Source: Agapetus fuscipes
Taxonomy: Eukaryota > Arthropoda > Insecta > Trichoptera > Glossosomatidae
Length of the DNA stretch: 64,000 bases
Reading direction: 5' to 3'
Assembly: GCA_951799405.1 (NCBI GenBank)
Contig: OX637353.1
Location: 3,348,001-3,412,000, forward strand
Shown: positions 54,845 through 64,000 of the stretch, piece after piece
How positions within the stretch are numbered: the first letter of the stretch is position 1
How the letters are laid out: each line of letters opens with the position of its first letter
The notes under the pieces: model-generated
What the model saw: only the letters and a program-made list of their open reading frames with translations
What the model was told of the DNA's origin: nothing
Databases searched by the model: none
Program-made: the position numbers and the translations under genes

Positions 54845-56086
54845 CAGACCCCGTTCACAAGTATTTTGCTACTGGTTACCCTGTTTTATAATTCGGAAGC
54901 CATATTGTAATCGATCTATGGTACGCGGAATGTATGGTTATGAGGAAGGAGGAAGGGGAAGAGGTCGTTTTTTAAACTGAAATCAGAATGAGCGTAAATA
55001 AATTTGAATTAATAATTTATATTTACTGTTATTCATGTAAAAAAAGAGTTTAAGAGCCAATAAACTTTATTTTGTTTAGTATTTATTAAATTGCTCATTT
55101 TTTATTAAAAAAAACTGATGAAAAAATATTTTATAATGATGGTTGAACTGTGTGTAGGATTTGCGCAGCGATAACAGCCATAACCACCCCACACGCCTGC
55201 TTGGCGCCAGTCGGCCTCAAACGTCAAGCGGTCAAGCGTATTTGAAATTAACTGTTTTATTTTCACTATTATTGAAGAGTGCAGAGAGTAATGAAATCAA
55301 GAAGACTCCAGTGGCCGGACACGTAGCATGTGCAGAAGACTCCAGGATCATCAGAACTGTCTTGGATGGTGCCCCCTCAGGTGTTAATCACTTGGACGTC
55401 CAAGGATGCGGTGGGCAGAGAACGTCGAAGCCAACGCCGAAGTTTTGGGAGTGAGGCGACCATGGAGGGAAGCAGCACAACGCAGAGTGGTGCAGGTGTC
55501 CCTGAGCCTTGAAGGCTGTCGGCTGATGAGCCGAAGAAAGTGAAATTAAAGTGTATAGATTTCATATTATAAATATTTCCGGTCCTCAGGCCATCATCAG
55601 GGGACAATCATCAGGGATCCAAAACTTTTGCAAGAAATAGTACAGAATGCCAGTGTCCTTGACAATATAGACAGGTGCCTATTTGATTGTTTACCTACTA
55701 AATTTATTTTTGCCATATCATTTGTGTTTATTACATTGAGGTTTTTTTATTTATTTTTTTCTTTACACAGTGTGTATTTTTGTGATTGTATGACTAATCT
55801 TTCTAGAATAAATAAATATTGTGCAAAATACAAGTGTTTTATTTTGATAGCTTTAAAGCAATAATAATAATATTAATAAATAATATCATGGCAGATAATA
55901 ATATATGATTATAGTGGTGTGAGTGTACCCGCGTGCCGCGTGTATAATACACACATGCATACAAGATCATAGTCCAATACGCAGAATGTATGGAAGGGAA
56001 GTAAGAAGGCGAGGAAGGGGGGTTTCGAAGTACGTACCTACCCCTAAGCCATAGAGTAGCTTCTCTAAGTACCTATATACTCTGTG
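54845..56086. mobile_element. 1.2-kb element with 8-bp TSD (hAT-like?), copy 2
   Basis: 1,242 bp, CAGACCCC to ACTCTGTG, flanked by CGGTTGTG (54837-54844, 56087-56094). The preceding 8 bases (actctgtg) also equal the element's own last 8, so the duplication reads as 16 bp here; copy 1 shows 8 is the real length. The right end is 93 bp upstream of the start codon at 56180, so it may supply or interrupt promoter sequence. Confidence 0.75.
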
Positions 56087-56179
56087 CGGTTGTGTTCGCG
56101 GTGGGGTTGACAAATACACGTAAATCCAAGTGGTAAAATCAAATATTACCTGTGAATATTACACGCTCTTCGCAACAAA

Positions 56180-56599
56180 ATGGCGTTCCAAGAAATCACC
56201 AGCTTTTATGGACGTGACTCCATGTACGAGAAACAGCCTCAGGTATACCCTTCAGGTTATGGTTTCTGGAATACTCTGACAACTCACAGTGCCAACGCCA
56301 TTGACCCGCAAGTCAACATAAAAGAGGAAAACCTGTCACAAGGACAAGAGAATCCAAGAGTGCACATATCAACGAATGGTTATTATGGAAACTACCCAAA
56401 GCCACATAAAATTGCACAACATGGCGATGCGTTGAAGCCGATGGATTGCGAAATGACCTCAATTCCACATCACCTGACTGAGCAGCGCGCACCCAACAGA
56501 AAAAGATGTCATGATGACGTAGGGTTCGGAAACCACAAGCGCTACCGTCAAGATGGTATGTTCCACTTTCACTTTCATGGTCCATGCATGTACAACTGA
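56180..56599 (+). CDS. Uncharacterised 139-residue protein, basic motif and His-rich tail
   Basis: I do not recognise this protein. ATG at 56180 has good context (acaaaATGG). The N-terminal half is Tyr/Gly/Asn-rich and looks disordered. Residues ~107-127 hold two Lys/Arg/His clusters (NRKRCHDD, NHKRYRQDG) resembling a bipartite nuclear signal. The C-terminus is FHFHFHGPCMYN, a His/Phe/Cys tail that might bind metal. No membrane segment or signal peptide. A strong donor-like GTATGT at 56555-56560 could instead splice to a downstream exon; unspliced, the frame ends at 56599 and an AATAAA follows at 56742. Composition is clearly more coding-like than the flanking DNA. Function unknown; a nuclear role is only an inference. 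Confidence 0.65.
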   Translation: MAFQEITSFYGRDSMYEKQPQVYPSGYGFWNTLTTHSANAIDPQVNIKEENLSQGQENPRVHISTNGYYGNYPKPHKIAQHGDALKPMDCEMTSIPHHLTEQRAPNRKRCHDDVGFGNHKRYRQDGMFHFHFHGPCMYN

Positions 56600-56741
56600 A
56601 ATCCAACTCCTTATCTCACTATTTGAATTACTGGAAACTTTACACCTCGTTTATTTCCAAGCCTTCAGTTGTACATGTTGCAAGACTATAATTAAAAAAA
56701 TAATTATGTTTTTCGATAAGTCATGATGGCTCGTACACGGA

Positions 56742-56747
56742 AATAAA
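56742..56747 (+). terminator. Poly(A) signal of the 139-residue gene
   Basis: AATAAA 143 bp after the stop codon, followed by AT-rich DNA with a TTTAATTGTT stretch. Supports a single-exon transcript end near 56765. Confidence 0.5.
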
Positions 56748-57734
56748 GATATTTTAATTGTTAAAGAGTATATATTTAATGTATACCTCTCCCCCATACT
56801 TTGGTGAACTCACATTGCTTCATGAATACAATTCTTATAAAGTGAACATCATGATTTATCCAAGCCAAGATCGTTATGCTTGATATGCTTAAAATTCTTA
56901 GCTTCATGTGTGCTTATTTGCGAAGAAATATAGAAATGATTGCATCGATGAAGCACGCAATATGAACAGCCGCATTTATTTTGTTTTACAACTCAAGAAC
57001 TTCAAAACCATACACTGGAGGTATTCCGGAGCATCAAATTGTCAAGTTAAAAATGTTGTAAATTCTTAAAGCTATAAAATGGGGTCGTTCTAGATAACCA
57101 CAAAACTTCAACAATCCTCATGCATTGTATTTAATGCATACATATTAAGATCTTTATCGGAACTATTTATTTATTATATCCTGAAAAATGTTAAGTTGAC
57201 TAGATTATAGCCAGCAGCAAACTACAGACTTTCTGCCTGTGTTTTACAATACTAGCATAGATTGTGGTTCAAATAAACAGCTTATTTATGAGTTTCTAGG
57301 CGGAATGGTATTTAGACAGGTATACTGAAAAAAAAAATCACATAATTTGCTTTATTCAGCCCTATTATGTCTTGTTTGAAAAGCTGTTCCTGTTTAAATG
57401 TAGGTTTGAGTTGGTTCTCACATGCCTAGATAAGTAAATTATGAACACAAAAATTGAGAGGGATTGTCTATCTTTTAAATACATGTGATAATGAGCTCCG
57501 CACGTGAATTGGCATTGACAAGATTGTGTCATCACTGGCCGGGTTGCTAGGGAAAAGGCAAACAAATATTTTGTTCTTTTTTTAGTGGTTACTATATAAC
57601 GATGCCAGTCCCATACAAGGCTAAAGTTTGCTCAATGAGAAAAAAGTTCCAAATTCAAAGATGTTCCGAGTCCATTGTGTTTTAAATATGTAGGTCCATA
57701 ATAAGCATCTGAAGGCCACACTTGAAGCTCATGC
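56748..57734. other. Intergenic DNA, no gene seen
   Basis: Contains the reversed AGCAACCC-type motif at ~57517-57553 (tgtcatcactggccgggttgc). No other structure found. Confidence 0.5.
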
Positions 57735-57742
57735 ATGTGCAT

Positions 57743-59974
57743 TAAGGAGGGCCGATTTTTTTTTTTTTGGATAATAATCATCTAATAGTAAAAATATGTT
57801 GCCAAAAAAGGTTCAAATTAAGTGTGTAAAATAAAATTCCGTAAAAGTATTAATCATCTGTCTCCAAATCGGCCTCAAAGTTTCGAAAAAATACCATTTT
57901 TATCATTTTTCATGAGGGCTAATAATACAATAAGGGATTGAGATTTTACGGTAATTTCTATATTTTTACAAGTTATTTTTTCACTAAATAAGCAGTAGGA
58001 GGGGTAGAGAGAGCGTCGAATTTCACTATTTTGCAAAGAATTTGTGACCGCGCGTTGTCACTATGAGTTGAATACGAAACTTATTTCAATGCCCTGTGAC
58101 TGGTAAAATTTGTTTTATTCTTTTAGAAAGCATGAAGTGTCATGAAATGTATCTTTTAATGCAGTAATGTAACTGCACAACTGGACAAGAAATGTTTTGA
58201 AAATCACGAAAAAACGCAAAAATCTCCAAAAACAACTGATATTGTTTAAAAAAAACCCACCCAAGACTGTTGAGCTTATGATGAAGATGATGAATAATGT
58301 GCTGTTTTACATTTATTGTCCTGTAAATGTAAAGAAATAAATCAATGCGCCTTTCATAGAGATTGCGGAGTGTTCGCACAAGAGTGAAGCTTTCTAACTG
58401 ACTAGCAAATATCAGGGAAAATGATTATTGGAAATAAGTACAGCCATAGTCGTTATAAAGTACCTAAGAAATCATAGAAAAAATAATCTACGTAAAAAAG
58501 CTTAGATAATCGAACCAAAATACATTGATGGTAAAAGAACACGCCTAAATCTTAAAATAACATAAAACACCATCATCATTGAGTATGTATATCTCCACAG
58601 CCAGTCTCACAAGAATCATTTCCAAAGCTGCATCGCCAACTTTTCAAAAACAGCTTACTGGATGTTTCTACATTGGCAAAAACTTTCTACAGGTATCGAG
58701 TTTTGGGAAAAGTAGCAGCACTCATAACTTCAGAAGTTCTGCATGGTATCAAATGTGAAACATTCAATTAGTTTTCAAAAAATCCTTTAATACCCATTAT
58801 GATTTATTCGCACAAGATTTAAGTACAGATCAATTATATCTATACAAGTTTGTCAAAACATTAACTTAGCCCATAAAACTCCAGGAAAAAAATCCTATGC
58901 TTGGTGGATTCCGCGAGCTATAGAGCTTAGGATCCCTTAAAAAACTTATTAATTTGGCAAATTATGTTGTTCAAGCATACGCTTTAGCTTGATTTATAAT
59001 AATATGTCTTATTTTTTTAGCAGTAACCTTCTTAAGGTACATACATATACTCAAAAATAATGATTACTTTTCAGTTTAACTATGTTCAGTTACATTTATG
59101 ATATTTGTAAGTGCCATCCTATTGCAAAGATGGTTTCCGACATTTATCGAAGTTTATTTAAATTTAAAATATTCATCAGGAGAACCTAAAATGATAATTG
59201 ATTGCGCCAAGTGAAAAAATAGTTGCTTTGCTCATTCAGAAAACTTACTGATAGCGAAGTTACGAATCTTCACAAACACCTAAGTGAACTCCTCGCAGAT
59301 ACACGTAAGATTCTAAAAATTCTTATCATGCAAGGTGGGAAAATTGACTCTTACAAGTTCCATGAATTAACTTTGTTGTTGCAACTTACTGTGGTATTTC
59401 AAATTGGCAGAAAAATACATCTGAACCACTAACATCTCAAAAGACATCTGATGGAGATCTCATTTTTTTTCACAGCACACGGGGGGCAAATGGATCTATC
59501 TTATCTGCGTTTATCATACGAAAACTTGCAAAATGTATTTGAAGAACAGCACAAAAGTCTCTGCAACGTTTTTTTTTAAATCAACATTAGAAAAAAATAT
59601 TTAACCTAAAATAACGTCTCGCAGTGTCAGGCCAAAATTCGAAAAAAAACGGATTTTTTACGTTATCAATAACAAAATTTTACTTTCTGTAACTTACTTT
59701 TTTCTCTCAAATGTGTTATTTTATACCTTAAACATTTGTTTTACATGAGAAATAAAATTCAAATATCGGGTTTAAAGTCAGTATGTAACAATATTTTTTT
59801 TGTGGTTTTTTTCAATTTCTCATTATTTCAATGTCGATTTGGAGACAAAAGTTGTTGTTTGATTGTAATGAAACTTTCTGTACAATAAAATTACGTCATT
59901 TAGCAACATAATTTCACTCTTAGATTAAAATTCAGCGTAATTTTTTTTTTCTCATACATCAGTGGCCCTCCTTA
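57743..59974. mobile_element. 2.2-kb non-autonomous DNA transposon, TSD ATGTGCAT
   Basis: 2,232 bp with inverted ends TAAGGAGGGCC and an 8-bp flanking repeat ATGTGCAT (57735-57742, 59975-59982). Subterminal inverted motifs 'gtctccaaatcg' (57861) and 'cgatttggagac' (59833) support a single element. A 69-codon frame at 59223-59432 shows no domain. The 8-bp duplication suggests hAT, but the ends are not typical, so the class is open. Confidence 0.65.
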
Positions 59975-59982
59975 ATGTGCAT

Positions 59983-61474
59983 GTGCCCTAATTGCAGGTG
60001 TACTCACACCAAGGAACTCCAAGTCATAACAAACTTAATCTAGACTATTCTCCTTAGAGGTGAGAATGTGGTCAGAACAACTTGGAACTTTTTTCTCAGC
60101 GAGCAAACGTCAGTCTTATATAGGACTGCCGTCTTTATTACTGTACTGTATCCTGCCACCGTTCCACTAGGGGTGGCCGGTACCTCCGCAGATGAGTCCC
60201 CACTTTTTTCTGTCCTTGCATATCTCCATTATCTCTTCAACATTCATCACTTTCCTCATACATACTCTTCTCTTAGTAAACAATAACAAAATTTTCAGTG
60301 TTAATACACAAACAATACAAAATACAATAACAAAATGTTTGTATGCCTTTTACCTAGCAACCCAGCCGAGTGATATAATATTGTCTATAAACATTCACGT
60401 GCATCAGATATAATTGTCAGGTAGGACTGTGGTTCACATGCGAGTATGGGAGAGAGAGTGAGCTCTATTTCCGTGGTGCGGGCCGTCCCTGCCGCCAGCT
60501 GTGTGACCAGAGTGTGGTTGCCTTTCAGAGGTTCTGTGTGTGTCGGCCAGCCCCGCCCCACCCCTGCAGGAGCTGCCCCCGCTGCCCCTCGTGCGTCCCG
60601 CACACAACACCCCAGATATCTCCCGTTGCCTCATGGCCCATATGATATAATCTGCGCCCCTGCTGGTTGATCCTATTACATGGAAGGTTTTTTTGACAGA
60701 GACAAAAAGAAGAGAGAAAGATAAGAAAACACAAAAAATGTGTGCTGTGAGCAGAGAAGATCCTCTGATTGAAGAATTGATGCGTGGCACGCACGGCTGC
60801 CACATGTTCCACTTCCTTCAATGATGGCCCCTGGTGCTGTGCTTTAGTATTTACAGATGTGATAGTGATTGACTTGACCAGAGAACTTTAGTTTGAGTGT
60901 GACAGACTAAGAAATGGACAGTGATCTCTTGTTTTAATGATGATTGTTGTTTATGAGTGAGGGATCTCTTACATGTTTGAATATTTTAAGAATCTTTGCC
61001 CTGAGTAGCATTGCGCAAAACTCACCTTGATTGCATGAATCAAAAATGTATGGAGTAAACAATGTCACTCCTAGAGAGTGATTTAGCTTCCACATTTATT
61101 TATTTTTACACAATCGAGGTGGGTTTTATGCAGTTTTTTATACTGGAGGCATTTAATTGTTAATGAATAATAATTTGTACATTTCCTATTTCTTCTTTTA
61201 TTAATAAAATGATTTATTAATCAAACAGCTTATTTTATTTCAAATTCTCATTTCAAACAAACAAATTAAAAACAGTTTTTCTACCTTTATTGATAATAAT
61301 TGAAAAAAATATATTTCATACATTTTCGATAGCAATTATTTGAGTACAGTGATTATAAGTGTGATTGGACTGTTGAGCTCCTTCACTTGTTGGCAGCGAG
61401 TCCTTCCCGTTAGTGACTAGAGTCTGAAACATTCCATGTCGTGAGCAATTACTAATTTATCTTTTTGTTGCAGG
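59983..61474. other. Intergenic or intronic DNA with a GC-rich island
   Basis: 60470-60620 is far more GC-rich than the rest of the window and gives open frames on both strands, which argues against reading any one of them as a gene. It could be a CpG-type promoter or a UTR of a neighbouring gene. A dispersed AGCAACCC motif is at ~60355. Confidence 0.4.
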
Positions 61475-61713
61475 TACTGATGCAGAAGCAACAGATAATA
61501 ATCCATGTTACATTTCTTCCAGGCTCTCCTGGCTTGCTTATTCATCAGCAACTGTTTACTTTTCTATGACACGATGAATGTCCAAGCCAGGAGTTTGACC
61601 ATCCATTATGAAGTATACTAATGCTCACCGCTTTGATTTCCAGGACTGTCTTCAGTTTGCAGACGAGTTGGGACACGATCCAAACCGAGCCATTCGGCTT
61701 CCGCCTTTGGAAT
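61475..61713 (+). other. Possible terminal exon(s), unresolved
   Basis: Three acceptor-like sites (ttgttgcag 61474, catttcttccag ~61520, tttgatttccag ~61652) precede open frames. One runs ALLACLFISN..TIHYEVY-stop (to ~61621), another ..DCLQFADELGHDPNRAIRLPPLE-stop (to ~61713). They may be 3' exons of a + strand gene, perhaps that starting at 56180, but the joins are not decisive and I recognise no family. Confidence 0.3.
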
Positions 61714-61939
61714 AATCAATCAATTAATTAAAACACATAGATACAGAAACAAAATCCTTTTATGAATGTTTAAATAATAGTGTTAAAATGAAAAACATGT
61801 GATATACTATCTGTGATAAAATAATATAAAATGATTATTAATAAAACTGTTACAAAGTCATTCATTTTTTTATTGATATTTTTAAATGAAATTTATCTGT
61901 TTGAACAGGTGTTCAACCATATGAGGATGATGCACTTAC

Positions 61940-63596
61940 CTCGGTGGGTGTTTGTTCTTCTGTATCCACCACATCTGGCAAGAGTGCTTCAAATGCTTCT
62001 ATTGAAGAGCATGCTTGATCTGAGCCATGCCTAGATTGATCAGCTTCTGCCAGGTCTCCGTTGTAAGCTTCTACGCTCTCTATTAGATCAATTTTGGGTT
62101 CCGCTGAAATGTGGCACCTAGCGCTTGCAGATTCCCCTTGCGCTATTGAGGAAACAGCATTAGAGCTGCAGGGTGATTCAGAATGATGACCAACTGGGTC
62201 AGCTTCGACTTCGTTAATCAACTGGGCAAATCTCATATCACCACAGATACCTCCGGGATCCCTTTCTTGTGGATTCAAGCTATAAGTTTCTTGACAATGT
62301 ACTTGAGCAGCATCATCTGCATCAGCCAAAGAGATTATCCTGGATATAGACATTATCAGATCATCTCTCACTTCCATTACCTTACAACCCTGATACTTGT
62401 TGAGACATTCTAGCAGACTTTGTACCAAGCTTGCATCCTCAGATGCATTTTCCAATGTAGACATAATAACATTGTGAAGAGATTCCAATAGTTGTCTTGT
62501 AAATGTCTCATTGCCATGAATGTAAATGAATCTTAAAATTTCATTGCCAACATGATAAGGCATGCTGCAATCTTTGTTATTGGTGGCATGATTAGTGGGC
62601 TCAGGTTGGCCTTCACTGGTGGAAGAAACACTTGGGTTGTTGGTTTGGTCTTCAGTGTCCTCGTAAGCTTCCATGTCTACCGCTGCCAAGTACTGGGACA
62701 CCAGCTGCTGGATGGACTGCAGGGCTCTCTGCCTCAAGGTGTCAGAGCTGATCTGCTGTAGATCTCTGAACAGCTGAATAAGAAAATGAGGGCGAGCTTC
62801 ATTGGCACTGATGAGAGCAGTTACTTCTGAATAGACATTGTCACGAAGTAAATCAAATAGCTTTTCTGTGGACTTTTCTCTGACTTGGCTGGAACTGGCT
62901 GTTGCCAAATTTGGATTTTCAAGGTCTTGTGCCATATTATTTTCAAGGTTACTATTTTGAACATATTCTGAAGAGTAATTTCCAGTATTTGTAGCATTTT
63001 TAGCTGGGAGTTTAGAGGACGACTTCTTTTTGTGAGCTCCATTGGACCGAGGTAGATTGAGATTGTTTGAGTGCGCTTGAATTATTTCTGGAATGGGTTG
63101 TGTCTTAAATTTGTTGATGTTCAAGTTCACTGAGTCAGGGTGGTATCTTGCAATTGAAGATGCTTCTTCACCCTCATGAGATGTATTATTAGGCGCCCCT
63201 GAAGGTGGCACACTTTCATCAGATTCTAGATTCTGATTGACATTCAAGACGTCAGGAGGTGCAGGGAAGTAGGGTGATTCTTGAATAATATTTCTTCTAG
63301 CTCTCAGCAGCATGGCTTCATTGACAGTCGAGTCCACTTGGTTGTTTTGATTGGCATGACTGGGCGCAGGATTGTTAGTGAGGGGGAAGGAGAAGGAAGA
63401 GTTGGGGTTGTTGACGTTGCGCTTGGGAGTGTTAGTGGTCTGGGGAGGCACCGCCAGGACAGGTGTGGCGCGCCCGGAGTGCAGGGTGTTGTGTGATCTC
63501 TCTGCCAGGGGGTGGGGGTGGTGGGGCACACATGTTGGGAGCCCAACATCAGCATTAGTCTTACTGCTGCCTGATAGAAGGTTCTGCCGCGAATAA
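61940..63596 (-). CDS. PCM1-like (pericentriolar material 1 / Combover) internal exon
   Basis: A 1,657-nt exon on the minus strand: acceptor ..ggtttcag before 63596 and donor GAG|gtaagt after 61940, encoding ~552 residues, mostly low-complexity Ser/Asn/Gln/Glu-rich. A conserved block at ~62690-62880 (LFDLLRDNVYSEVTALI, RPHFLIQLFRDLQ, TLRQRALQSIQQLVSQYL) matches the C-terminal domain of PCM1, the centriolar-satellite scaffold; Drosophila Combover is the insect relative. A second helical part (ILRFIYIHG..LLESLHNVIMS..LIMSISRII) follows. N-terminal coiled-coil exons should lie to the right of 64000. I did not find the last exon; it should lie left of 61940. Confidence 0.82.
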
Positions 63597-64000
63597 CTGA
63601 AACCAGAATAAAGACGGACATTAACCAAATATAATGGACAAAATATGCAGCACACGGTAGGAACTGAGGAAATAAAAAAAGGTGAAAACAACAAAAACTG
63701 CAAATGATACACCTCGAGTTTCTGGCTGTTCAGGATGTATCCTCTCATTCAATGAATTTTGGAATGAAAAAATGACCCAATTAAAAATATGTTTATGCCT
63801 TTGAATGACTATGTACATAGTTATTATAAGATTTGAAATATAGCTTAAAACAACATGCTTTTGTTACTTTAAGACAGAAACACTCCATTAATCAATACTT
63901 ATTCATTACTCAGCAAACAAATAAGCCGTCAGCTAAAAATACACTTACCAATACCTAATGTTCATTTGCAGTAATCCATGATTGCCATTTCACCATACTG
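63597..64000 (-). other. Intron of the PCM1-like gene
   Basis: The open frame continues to 63748 beyond the acceptor, but that part is hydrophobic (LLFSPFFISSV) and precedes a good polypyrimidine-AG, so it is intronic. No further exon recognised. Confidence 0.5.

Noticed and set aside
60434..60805. GC-rich overlapping ORFs on both strands as protein genes
   Set aside because: Both strands are open because the island is GC-rich. The predicted proteins have no family features and no splice structure supports one.
63597..63748. N-terminal extension of the PCM1-like frame
   Set aside because: A polypyrimidine tract and AG at the 63596 border, plus hydrophobic non-PCM1-like content, mark it as intron.

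Overview
This is a stretch of AT-rich eukaryotic nuclear DNA, most likely from an arthropod and probably an insect. The evidence is spliced host genes with GT..AG introns, a tRNA-derived SINE, RTE-, L2- and Penelope-like retroelements, Gypsy LTR elements and many TWA- or 8-bp-TSD DNA transposons. The species cannot be told from the sequence. Most of the 64 kb is nested mobile DNA. One assembly gap of 200 N lies at 30851-31050.

Host genes: (1) an Exo70/EXOC7 exocyst subunit on the + strand, from the gap edge (31052) to the stop at 41643, in 12 recognisable exons whose introns are loaded with transposons; (2) an unrecognised single-exon 139-codon gene at 56180-56599 (+) with a poly(A) signal; (3) a large internal exon of a PCM1 (pericentriolar material 1)-like gene at 61940-63596 (-).

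Mobile DNA: two nearly intact copies of one Gypsy (Metaviridae) element lie at 287-7566 (+) and 14581-21740 (-), with 4-bp TSDs ATAT and ATAC and LTR pairs that look almost identical. Gag has an N-terminal SAP-like domain, a variable coiled coil and a CCHC knuckle. Pol has protease, RT, RNase H and integrase, and then an unexpected C-terminal macro (ADP-ribose-binding) domain of the TARG1/OARD1 type followed by a CCCH zinc finger. This is the most striking item in the window. Copy 2 sits inside a TTA-flanked transposon (13285-22374) whose second, inverted copy (27660-29391) preserves the empty site. Two 5'-truncated RTE-type elements follow (24175-26646 and 34937-37757), each broken by one visible in-frame stop.

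At 44386-53002 a Harbinger-like element with TSD TAA is split by a 7.8-kb long-inverted-repeat element (44890-52722; arms of 1,694 bp in exact mirror register; 3-bp TSD ACA). The sister Harbinger copy at 10375-11396 gives the empty target site. The core of the 7.8-kb element holds L2-like and RTE-tail debris. Two copies of a 1.2-kb element with 8-bp TSDs (41921-43133 and 54845-56086) flank this block and carry a fragment of a non-LTR retrotransposon C-terminus. Other items are a cruciform MITE (23609-23895), hAT-like MITEs, two ~185-bp satellites, a tRNA SINE in two copies, and a ~260-bp repeat that is both the RTE 3' UTR and a free tandem array.
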